Source: Paenilisteria rustica (GTDB lineage Bacteria; Bacillota; Bacilli; Lactobacillales; Listeriaceae). Taken from it: 64,000 nucleotides of DNA. A program made the position numbers and the translations under genes. Under the pieces are notes generated by a model. The model saw only the letters and a program-made list of their open reading frames with translations. It had not been told where the DNA came from and searched no databases. The stretch covers positions 62,001 to 126,000 of the forward strand of contig NZ_JABJVM010000007.1 in NCBI RefSeq assembly GCF_013820765.1, given 5' to 3'. Below, in pieces: positions 58,105 through 64,000 of the stretch (positions are counted from its first letter, which is position 1; every line of letters begins with the position of its first letter).

Positions 58105-58150
58105 TGAAAGCGTTGACAAATCAATCGAATCTATCAAATTGGTATAGACC
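58105..58150 (+). promoter_or_regulatory. Chitinase control region: cre and NagR/DasR-type dre
   Basis: TGAAAGCGTTGACA (58105-58118) matches the CcpA cre consensus fully and contains a TTGACA. ATTGGTATAGACC (58138-58150) matches the NagR/YvoA dre (ATTGGTATAGACCA). Both suggest repression by glucose and release by N-acetylglucosamine phosphates. The -10 box was not clear. Confidence 0.75.
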
Positions 58151-58280
58151 CTTTACATTTTGAACCAATTATTTCCGAGGTTTTACTTTTAAAGAGCTCG
58201 GGTACTTGCTTAGTGTCAGAGCTATTGACAAGAAGTAAAAACGCTTGAATGAGAGCGTAAACAATGAGGGGGATTTACTA

Positions 58281-59354
58281 ATGGTAGATTGGAAGAACAC
58301 GAAAAAATGGGTAGCAGGCGGAGTTTTGACAGCGGCGGTTGCAGTTGGGGTTTCTTTAACGGGAGGAACACAGGCTCATGCGGCGGTCGATGATGCAACA
58401 CCAATGCCTAGCATTCAAGGGAAACAGGTTCTAGTCGGTTATTGGCATAGCTGGAAATCCACGGGCAGAGATGGTTATAAGCAAGGTACTTCGGCTGATA
58501 TTGCGCTAAAAGATGTAAACGCGGCGTATAATGTCGTTCCGGTCTCCTTCATGAAGGGCGATGGCGTGAACCGGATTCCAACGTTCAAACCGGTCGGGTT
58601 AACGGATAGTGAGTTCCGCGCACAAGTTGGGGCTTTAAATAAACAAGGACGTAGCGTGCTTCTTGCGCTTGGTGGTGCGGATGGGCATGTTCAACTGCAA
58701 ACCGGCGATGAGCAAGCGTTCGCCAATGAAATTATTCGCCAAGTAGAGACATATGGTTTTGACGGTTTAGATATTGATTTGGAGCAAACGGCGATTACGG
58801 CTGGGAACAACCAAACGGTGATTCCTGCGGCGCTTAAAATTGTGAAAAATCATTACGCTGCGGAAGGTAAGAACTTCCTAATTACGATGGCGCCGGAATT
58901 CCCATATTTGAAACCGGGTGCTGCGTATCAAAGCTACATTACGTCGCTAACTGGTTACTATGACTATATCGCGCCTCAATTTTATAACCAAGGTGGCGAT
59001 GGTGTCTGGGTTGACGAAACGAACCAATGGATTGCGCAAAACAACGATACGCTGAAAAAAGAGTTCATTTATTACATGGCGGATTCGTTAATTCACGGTA
59101 CGCGTGGTTATCTACAAATTCCGGCTGATAAGCTAGTTATTGGTTTACCAACGAATAATGATGCGGCGGCAACGGGATATGTGATTAATCCGCAAAATGT
59201 TTTCGATGCTTTCAATATGTTGAAAACTGCGGGAACTCCGCTTAAAGGTATCATGACGTGGTCTGCGAATTGGGATGCTGGTAAAAGTAGCGCCGGGGTT
59301 TCTTATAATAATGCGTTTGCGAACACATATGGTCCATTCTTAGGTACAAAATAA
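58281..59354 (+). CDS. Secreted GH18 chitinase
   Basis: A 357-aa chitinase cutting beta-1,4-GlcNAc chains. ATG 58281 lies 8 nt after GAGGGGG; a longer upstream frame has no site. Signal peptide about 1-36. The catalytic signature DGLDIDLEQ (DxxDxDxE) and LLALGGADG are clear, with YDYIAPQFYNQGG and GIMTWSANWD in the C-terminal half, as in single-domain ChiA-type enzymes of Listeria. No chitin-binding module. CcpA and dre sites lie in its leader; a terminator follows. ChbG, acting on chitin oligosaccharides, is encoded 1.6 kb downstream. Confidence 0.93.
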   Translation: MVDWKNTKKWVAGGVLTAAVAVGVSLTGGTQAHAAVDDATPMPSIQGKQVLVGYWHSWKSTGRDGYKQGTSADIALKDVNAAYNVVPVSFMKGDGVNRIPTFKPVGLTDSEFRAQVGALNKQGRSVLLALGGADGHVQLQTGDEQAFANEIIRQVETYGFDGLDIDLEQTAITAGNNQTVIPAALKIVKNHYAAEGKNFLITMAPEFPYLKPGAAYQSYITSLTGYYDYIAPQFYNQGGDGVWVDETNQWIAQNNDTLKKEFIYYMADSLIHGTRGYLQIPADKLVIGLPTNNDAAATGYVINPQNVFDAFNMLKTAGTPLKGIMTWSANWDAGKSSAGVSYNNAFANTYGPFLGTK

Positions 59355-59366
59355 ATCATAAACGTC

Positions 59367-59396
59367 GCCCTGCCGAAAATTGGTGGGGCTATTTTT
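59367..59396 (+). terminator. Terminator after the chitinase gene
   Basis: GCCCTGCC pairs with GGTGGGGC (two wobble pairs), then ATTTTT. Confidence 0.75.
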
Positions 59397-59555
59397 GACG
59401 TGTTTGAAGTCCGTTACATAGGAGTAAATAGCAAAACGTACGAAAATGTTCACAAAAAAGATGTGAAAATGGTAAATAGACACAATGCCAAATAAAGCAA
59501 CCTGTTATACTTGTACAATGGAATACTGTGTTGGATTTGAAAACCTCAAGAAAAG

Positions 59556-59867
59556 ATGCAGATTTTGTACAGAGGAGGCGATCTTATCAAAGGACCTCAA
59601 AATGATGAGATTAAATATGTTTTAAAACTTGTTGCTGATCCCAGTTTCTCGTTTATGACGCTGGAATTAGACAAAGGTTATGCTATTACAATTACGCGGA
59701 ATACGCTATATATGACGTTATATTGGCTAGAAATGAAACAGCTTATTTATAGGAAAACGAACATTAAACGAGGGCAAAAAAAGTATTTTTTGACGCAATA
59801 TGGAGAAGAATTGATGGAGAATGTTGCACTATTGGAGAAAATGCTGGACGATTTACAACTAGAATGA
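59556..59867 (+). CDS. PadR-like winged-helix protein
   Basis: A 103-aa protein resembling PadR-type transcription regulators: LDKGYAITITRNTLYMTLYWLEMKQLIYRK-type segments (written in part: NTLYMTLYWLEMKQL) followed by KKYFLTQYGEELMENV, the usual wing and C-terminal helix. The start is uncertain. ATG 59556 has only a weak purine stretch, while a strong GAGGAGG lies 15 nt inside the frame with no ATG, GTG or TTG at proper distance. Target unknown; PadR genes often regulate an adjacent membrane protein, here the DUF308 gene. Confidence 0.65.
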   Translation: MQILYRGGDLIKGPQNDEIKYVLKLVADPSFSFMTLELDKGYAITITRNTLYMTLYWLEMKQLIYRKTNIKRGQKKYFLTQYGEELMENVALLEKMLDDLQLE

Positions 59868-59973
59868 AGCATTTTTTTGAAATAAGTGTGCTTAAAACTA
59901 GATTCAAGCATGATTCTTAGGGTATAGTTAAGTAGCAATATTTTTGCATTACTATCAGGGGAGGAATGGAATC

Positions 59974-60498
59974 ATGCGTAAATTTTATTTGTATTTTATT
60001 TTAGTAATGGGACTTGTTATGATTGGGCTGGGACTTTGGTTTGTATTTAATCCAAGTACGTCGCTTGCGGCTTTCACATTTGTAATTGGGATTGTGTTAT
60101 TACTAAACGGTTTGAACGAGATTATTTCTTATTTCAAAGGTCGGAAGGTTTTGAAAATCTCGAACTGGATCCTTTTGGACGGGGCTTTATCGTTCTTAGC
60201 CGGTTTAATTATTCTGATTAACAACAACATTGGTGAAAAATTCATCGTGCTAATTTTCGTTATTTGGGTACTTGCTTCGGCAATTCTGAATATCATCATG
60301 GCGTTCTCGGTGAAAGGCTCGAAAGGCTGGATTTTCATTATGATCATCGGTATTATCGGTGCTTTGATTGCGATTATTTCGTTGTTTAGTTCAGCGATTG
60401 TTGCAGTGACTGTAGCTTTGATACTTGGCGCGTTCTTTATTTTCCAAGGGATTGCGTGTCTGTTACTGTTTAACGGGATTCGCAAGCAAATGAAATAA
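59974..60498 (+). CDS. DUF308/HdeD-like membrane protein
   Basis: A 174-aa protein with six hydrophobic helices. ATG 59974 follows GGGGAGGAAT. The repeated pattern of two-helix units (GLGLWFVFNPSTSLAAFTFVIGIVLLLNGLNEI in part: LWFVFNPSTSLAAFTFVIGI) is typical of DUF308. HdeD-like proteins have been linked to acid resistance in enterobacteria, but function in Firmicutes is unknown. It lies 107 nt after the PadR-like gene. Confidence 0.8.
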   Translation: MRKFYLYFILVMGLVMIGLGLWFVFNPSTSLAAFTFVIGIVLLLNGLNEIISYFKGRKVLKISNWILLDGALSFLAGLIILINNNIGEKFIVLIFVIWVLASAILNIIMAFSVKGSKGWIFIMIIGIIGALIAIISLFSSAIVAVTVALILGAFFIFQGIACLLLFNGIRKQMK

Positions 60499-60501
60499 TG
60501 G

Positions 60502-60539
60502 AAAAGCTCCTTGTGGATGTGTTCATGGGGAGCTTTTTT
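60502..60539 (+). terminator. Terminator after the DUF308 gene
   Basis: AAAAGCTCC pairs with GGAGCTTTT, followed by TT. Confidence 0.85.
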
Positions 60540-60582
60540 CGTGTGGATTGAATATCTTTTTGGTGTGTGTTAGAATGGAATA

Positions 60583-60706
60583 GAAAAGGAAGCCATGCGT
60601 CAACATGACTTCCTTAAGTAGAGCCGTTGAAAAGATGATGGCTTCATAATTTTGTTGCAACCATCTAACCTTTTCGCGAAAAAAGTGAGTTAGATGGTTA
60701 TTTTTT
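60583..60706 (+). ncRNA. Antitoxin RNA opposite a holin-like toxin
   Basis: Promoter TTGAAT (60548-60553), 17 nt, TAGAAT (60571-60576). The 5' hairpin is GGAAGCCATG/CATGACTTCC; the 3' terminator CCATCTAAC ... GTTAGATGG plus T run ends at 60706, overlapping the 3' end of the toxin gene on the other strand. Arrangement as in txpA/RatA-type loci. Confidence 0.7.
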
Positions 60707-60808
60707 GTCTTTTTTTACTGATTTGATGAGCATGACGACAAGGCCAAGGAGTGATACAGTAAATGTACCAAACCCGAGCATAAGTGTCAGTGCCTCAGCA
60801 ACAGACAT
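60698..60808 (-). CDS. Holin-like type I toxin peptide
   Basis: A 36-aa membrane peptide on the minus strand, too short for ordinary gene callers. ATG at 60808, with AGAAAGGAAACG upstream. It starts MSVAEALTLMLGFG, has one hydrophobic helix (VSLLGLVVMLI) and ends in a basic KSVKKDKK tail, the pattern of the putative holin-like toxin family (Hol_Tox) of Firmicutes. A convergent antisense RNA overlaps its 3' end. A second locus of this kind at 34889-35041 is interrupted. Confidence 0.8.
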   Translation of the reverse strand: MSVAEALTLMLGFGTFTVSLLGLVVMLIKSVKKDKK

Positions 60809-60978
60809 TAATCAGGCGTTTCCTTTCTACAGATTTTAGTACCTATTTGCATAAGCACCACCACCACCACCTCTCGATTAGATCGGCCACCATCTTTTCA
60901 CTTCTCTACAGGGTTAGTATATCAGAAATAGCATAGCAGTGCGGTGTAACTTATTTCAATGTTGGGAGGAGACGATGT

Positions 60979-61782
60979 TTGATGCAGAAAATAATTATTA
61001 ATGCGGATGATTTCGGGATGTCAAAAGGGATCAATTATGGTGTTATGGAGGCATATTTGAACGGGGTTGTGAGTTCGACGCTGTTGATGCCGAATTTGGA
61101 GGCTGCGGAACATGCAGTGAAATTGGCGAAAGCGGCGTGTCCTGATTTATTTATCGGGCAACATACGAATTTTTTGCTTGGGAAACCGTGTTCTGATCCT
61201 GCTAAAATTCCTTCGATGGTTGATAAAAATGGGGCTTTTCATCGTTCGGCGTATTATCGGAGTGGAAAAGGGCATTTTGTTTATGATGAGGTACGCGTGG
61301 AAACGATTGCGCAGATGGAGCGGTTTAAGGAGTTGCTTGGTCATTTTCCAGAGCATATTGATTGTCATGCGGTTGGTGACGAGGTCGTGGATCGGGCGTT
61401 TTACGATATTGCGCTGGAATATGGGATACATACGACATTGAAGTATAGCGGTGACAAAGTTTGGCCGTCATTAGCGGGATACATGGAAACGGGATTGCTT
61501 TTGGAGGTAAATGGGTTGCCTTTTATTGAGAATGGGACGCTGGTGGAGAATTTTTTGCGGGATGATTTTGGGTTGCTTAGACAGGATTCGGAAAAAGTGA
61601 TCGAGATGCATTTTGATGCGGGATTTTTGGATCAGTTTGTGCTTGATAACTCGTCCATGACAACGCCGAGATGTCGGGAGCTCGCGACGCTTTGTGATTC
61701 GCGGGTTCGTGATTGGTTCGATGCGAATGGACTCGAGCGGATTGATTTCGGGGACTTGAAACTAGGTGGTTCTAGCGGATGA
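60979..61782 (+). CDS. chbG: ChbG/YdjC-family carbohydrate deacetylase
   Basis: A 267-aa deacetylase. TTG 60979 is 7 nt after AGGAG; ATG 60982 is the alternative. NADDFGMSKGIN holds the metal-binding Asp-Asp, GQHTNFLLG and HIDCHAVGDE the His ligands, typical of the YdjC fold. In E. coli ChbG removes one acetyl group from chitobiose and chitotriose 6-phosphates. Given the chitinase nearby, chitin-oligosaccharide use is likely. Its stop overlaps the crcB start by 4 nt. Confidence 0.9.
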   Translation: MMQKIIINADDFGMSKGINYGVMEAYLNGVVSSTLLMPNLEAAEHAVKLAKAACPDLFIGQHTNFLLGKPCSDPAKIPSMVDKNGAFHRSAYYRSGKGHFVYDEVRVETIAQMERFKELLGHFPEHIDCHAVGDEVVDRAFYDIALEYGIHTTLKYSGDKVWPSLAGYMETGLLLEVNGLPFIENGTLVENFLRDDFGLLRQDSEKVIEMHFDAGFLDQFVLDNSSMTTPRCRELATLCDSRVRDWFDANGLERIDFGDLKLGGSSG

Positions 61783-62192
61783 AGCGGTTTTTGATGATTG
61801 GTGTTGCGGGAATGGTGGGTGCGTTGTGCCGCTATTTTGTTGGAATGGGGATTGGTGTTTTTTGGGGAGCTGATTTTCCGTTGGGGACGTTGATTGTGAA
61901 TTTGAGTGGGTGTTTTGTGCTTGGATTTTTCACGACATATTTGTTTCGGTTGACGATTTTGAATACGGATTTGGTAATTGCGATTGGAACGGGATTTTTG
62001 GGCGCGTATACGACTTTTTCGACGTTTAGTTTGGAAACGGTGCGGCTTTTTGAGTCGGGAGATGCGATATTGGCGGTTACATATTTAGGACTTAGTTTTC
62101 TCGGTGGGAACTTGTTGGCGTGGCTTGGTTTTACGCTAGGTGAACGCCGATTCGTGCGTAAAAGAGAAGCGGTCAAGGAGGGCGATTTGTGA
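61779..62192 (+). CDS. crcB: Fluoride exporter CrcB/Fluc subunit 1
   Basis: A 137-aa four-helix membrane protein. GALCRYFVG, the TLIVNLSGCFVLGFF segment with its conserved Asn, and GTGFLGAYTTFSTFSLE with the aromatic/Ser-Thr fluoride track are all present. Two tandem genes encode antiparallel partners in many Firmicutes. Start ATG is in the ATGA overlap with chbG. No fluoride riboswitch motif was seen before the operon. Confidence 0.93.
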   Translation: MKRFLMIGVAGMVGALCRYFVGMGIGVFWGADFPLGTLIVNLSGCFVLGFFTTYLFRLTILNTDLVIAIGTGFLGAYTTFSTFSLETVRLFESGDAILAVTYLGLSFLGGNLLAWLGFTLGERRFVRKREAVKEGDL

Positions 62193-62554
62193 TGTGGATT
62201 GACGTGATTTCCATTGCGATTGGTGCTTTCTTTGGTGCAAATGCGCGATATTGGCTGTCAACTTGGATAAAAAGCCGTGTAAAATGGGATTTTCCGATGG
62301 CGACGTTGCTTATTAATTTGGCGGGAGCATTTGTGTTGGGATTTGTTGTGCAGTTGCAGCTCTCGTTTGATTGGAATTTGCTTTTGACGACGGGATTTTT
62401 AGGGGCGTTTACGACTTTTTCGACGTTTAAATTGGAAAGTGTGCAGTTACACGCCGAGCGAAAGTGGAAAAAAGTGATTTTGTACCAAGTGGTGACGTAT
62501 TCGGCGGGTCTGGCTTTGGTCGTTGCGGGTATGCTTTTAGGATCTATAGTATAA
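62189..62554 (+). CDS. crcB: Fluoride exporter CrcB/Fluc subunit 2
   Basis: A 121-aa partner of the preceding gene, starting at GTG 62189 or ATG 62192 behind AAGGAGG and overlapping its stop. It has GANARYWLSTWI, TLLINLAGAFVLGFV and TTGFLGAFTTFSTFKLE. Together the two probably form a heterodimeric fluoride channel. A strong terminator follows, ending the chbG-crcB-crcB operon. Confidence 0.93.
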   Translation: MMWIDVISIAIGAFFGANARYWLSTWIKSRVKWDFPMATLLINLAGAFVLGFVVQLQLSFDWNLLLTTGFLGAFTTFSTFKLESVQLHAERKWKKVILYQVVTYSAGLALVVAGMLLGSIV

Positions 62555-62597
62555 CAAAGAAGTGTGCGCTAATCATCACCAAGCGCACACTTCTTTG
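62555..62597. terminator. Terminator after the crcB pair
   Basis: AAAGAAGTGTGCGC pairs with GCGCACACTTCTTT, with A and T runs at both ends. Confidence 0.88.
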
Positions 62598-62689
62598 ACT
62601 ATTCCCAAAAACTGTGTTAATTTCTAAAAGAAGCTAAGACGAGTGGCTACATACGATGTGACGCAGAATTAGGTTTTACTTTTTGGGTA

Positions 62690-62985
62690 GGACGAAAAAT
62701 TTTGCTTTACACAAATCGAGCGAAAGCGTTTGTATTCAGGAGATTCGGTGGAAGCCGGAGAGCTGCGCATACTAGTGTATATGATGACTGAAAACAGGGA
62801 GAGGGTAGTTTCCTCGACCATGTAAGAAGTTATGCGAAACTGCTCTTGTGTAGCAGAACCGTAAAGACATACCGCATCCGTGTTCTAAAAATAATGAAGG
62901 ACCGGCTATTCACGATGCTCACAGGCATATTGAGGCTGTAAATCATTACATTTCGAACAGTCACAACAAATGCGAACGCTTGCCG
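62690..62985 (-). repeat. Degenerate family B/C repeat block, reverse orientation
   Basis: 62700-62810 resembles an inverted family B core (GCGCATACTAGTGTATATG). 62906-62972 resembles an inverted family C unit (GAGCATCGTGAATAG, GCCTCAATATGC on the minus strand). Alignment by eye only. No gene seen in the 470 bp before queF other than the preQ1 riboswitch. Confidence 0.45.
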
Positions 62986-63021
62986 CCGATTTATATCGTG
63001 TAGGCACAAGTTTTAAGTTTC

Positions 63022-63058
63022 CGTGGTTCGAGATAATCCCACGTAAAAAAACTAAGGA
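63022..63058 (+). promoter_or_regulatory. preQ1-I riboswitch
   Basis: CGTGGTTCGAGATAATCCCACG, here described in parts: GTGGTTCG stem, CCCAC arm, then an A-rich tail AAAAAAACTA running into AGGAG, match the small preQ1-I aptamer with H-type pseudoknot. The tail overlaps the ribosome binding site of queF, so preQ1 should block translation. Confidence 0.88.
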
Positions 63059-63071
63059 GTGAAAAGTAAAT

Positions 63072-63563
63072 ATGAGAAACCAAGATGAACTGGCTGGTGT
63101 CACACATTTAGGAAATCAGGGGACGGAGTATCGGATGGATTACGCGCCGGAAGTGTTGGAAGCATTTCCGAATAAGCATCCCGATAATGATTATTTTGTG
63201 AAATTTAATTGCCCTGAGTTTACGAGTCTTTGTCCAATGACTGGGCAGCCTGACTTTGCGACGATTTATATTTCTTATGTGCCCGGCGAAATGATGGTTG
63301 AAAGTAAGTCACTGAAGCTTTATTTGTTTAGTTTCCGAAACCATGGCGATTTTCATGAGGATTGTATCAATATCATAATGAAGGATTTGATCAAACTTAT
63401 GGGGCCAAAATACATTGAAGTATGGGGGGAATTCACGCCACGTGGTGGAATTTCGATTGATCCGTATGCGAATTATGGCAAACCTGACTCGCGCTTTGAA
63501 GAGGTTGCGATGCATCGCCTAATGAATCATGATATGTACCCTGAAAAAGTGGATAATCGGTAG
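63072..63563 (+). CDS. queF: NADPH-dependent 7-cyano-7-deazaguanine (preQ0) reductase
   Basis: A 163-aa tunnel-fold enzyme reducing preQ0 to preQ1 in queuosine synthesis. [20 protein letters not shown] holds the catalytic Cys, and [23 protein letters not shown] is the QueF signature. ATG 63072 is about 13 nt after AAGGAG, which lies within the preQ1 riboswitch. It forms an operon with queC, 12 nt downstream. Confidence 0.96.
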   Translation: MRNQDELAGVTHLGNQGTEYRMDYAPEVLEAFPNKHPDNDYFVKFNCPEFTSLCPMTGQPDFATIYISYVPGEMMVESKSLKLYLFSFRNHGDFHEDCINIIMKDLIKLMGPKYIEVWGEFTPRGGISIDPYANYGKPDSRFEEVAMHRLMNHDMYPEKVDNR

Positions 63564-63575
63564 GAGGAAATGAAA

Positions 63576-64000
63576 ATGACAAATAAAAAAGCGTTAGTGG
63601 TTTTTTCTGGTGGGCAAGATTCGACGACTTGTTTGTTTCAAGCGATTCAGGATTATGGGAAAGAGAACGTGGAGGTTATTACGTTTTTCTATGGTCAGCG
63701 GCACGTGATTGAGCTTGAGAAGGCGAAATGGATTGTGCGGGATTTGAATGTGAAGCAGACGGTGATTGATACGTCGGTTATAAAACAAACGACAAATAAT
63801 GCGTTGATGGATGATTCGATGGAGATTTCTCAAGGGGAATCGGAGGAGTATCCGAATACGTTTGTAGATGGGCGTAATGCGCTGTTCTTGTTGCTTGCGG
63901 GGACGTATGCGAAGGGGGAGGGCATTACGGATATTATTATTGGTGTATGTGAAACGGATTTTAGTGGTTATCCTGATTGCCGCGATGTGTTTGTGAAATC
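63576..64000 (+). CDS. queC: 7-cyano-7-deazaguanine synthase, cut by the window edge
   Basis: The first 141 codons of QueC, which turns CDG into preQ0 using ATP and ammonia. ATG 63576 lies 8 nt after GGAGG. The N-terminal PP-loop SGGQDSTTC, then [26 protein letters not shown] and [14 protein letters not shown] are clear. The C-terminal zinc Cys residues are outside the window. Operon with queF. Confidence 0.95.
   Translation, partial: MTNKKALVVFSGGQDSTTCLFQAIQDYGKENVEVITFFYGQRHVIELEKAKWIVRDLNVKQTVIDTSVIKQTTNNALMDDSMEISQGESEEYPNTFVDGRNALFLLLAGTYAKGEGITDIIIGVCETDFSGYPDCRDVFVK

Noticed and set aside
60840-60980. Fluoride riboswitch expected ahead of the chbG-crcB-crcB operon
   Set aside because: I could not recognise the crcB motif in this segment; it holds the toxin promoter and the operon leader only.

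Overview
The window looks like a low-GC Firmicute of the genus Listeria or a close relative. Evidence: Shine-Dalgarno-rich genes with frequent GTG/TTG starts, many secreted, sortase-type, SH3, NlpC and C39-type wall proteins, a DUF916/DUF3324 protein, an LXG toxin locus, and the backbone order ABC-F / guaB / recQ / topB / dacA / pabBA / serS. I recall that order from the origin-proximal lmo2760-lmo2747 segment of L. monocytogenes, but this is memory, not a search. Four perfect parS sites plus one near-perfect site also argue that the window lies near the replication origin.

Layout. 0-1 kb: tandem intergenic repeats (family A) and a parS. 1-4.4 kb: ABC-F ATPase and guaB. 4.4-14.7 kb: surface genes (a 1029-aa SpaA-repeat protein with a sortase signal, an SH3/C39-like protein, an SGNH esterase with a C-terminal beta-helix-like region, an orphan WxL-interacting protein) around recQ. 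15-19 kb: topB, then a LexA-controlled yolD plus a Y-family polymerase gene broken by one extra T. 19-24 kb: cupin, DUF1761, CocE-like hydrolase, dacA. 24-27 kb: a three-gene polysaccharide cluster. 27-32 kb: lipoproteins and an NlpC/P60 protein separated by repeated hairpin units (B and D). 32-37 kb: fused pabB-pabC, pabA, an interrupted type I toxin gene, and serS behind a T-box. 38-42 kb: a LicT-type antiterminator controlled by its own RAT, a NagB-like isomerase, and a GH1 phospho-glucosidase. 42-47.5 kb: accessory island holding an LXG polymorphic toxin with an Ntox15-like end, two helper proteins, two paralogous GAD/DUF1851 immunity genes, and an ATPase plus DUF4435/TOPRIM pair resembling the PARIS phage-defence system. 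47.6-56 kb: a second GH1 gene with the same operator as the first, TetR and MarR regulators, a VOC dioxygenase with an esterase, small metabolic genes, and a third GH1. 56-62.6 kb: secreted proteins, VanZ, a GH18 chitinase under CcpA and NagR-like sites, an intact type I toxin-antitoxin, chbG, and a crcB pair. 62.6-64 kb: a preQ1-I riboswitch, queF and the start of queC.

The functional threads are beta-glucoside and chitin use (LicT, three GH1 enzymes, NagB-like isomerase, chitinase, ChbG, and cre/dre/RAT sites); wall and surface biology; folate and queuosine biosynthesis; and conflict systems. Intergenic space is unusually rich in hairpin repeats of four families. Terminal inverted repeats and stems keep pairing through compensatory changes, and one family-C element sits inside a toxin gene. 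No tRNA, rRNA, CRISPR array, transposase or integrase gene was seen.
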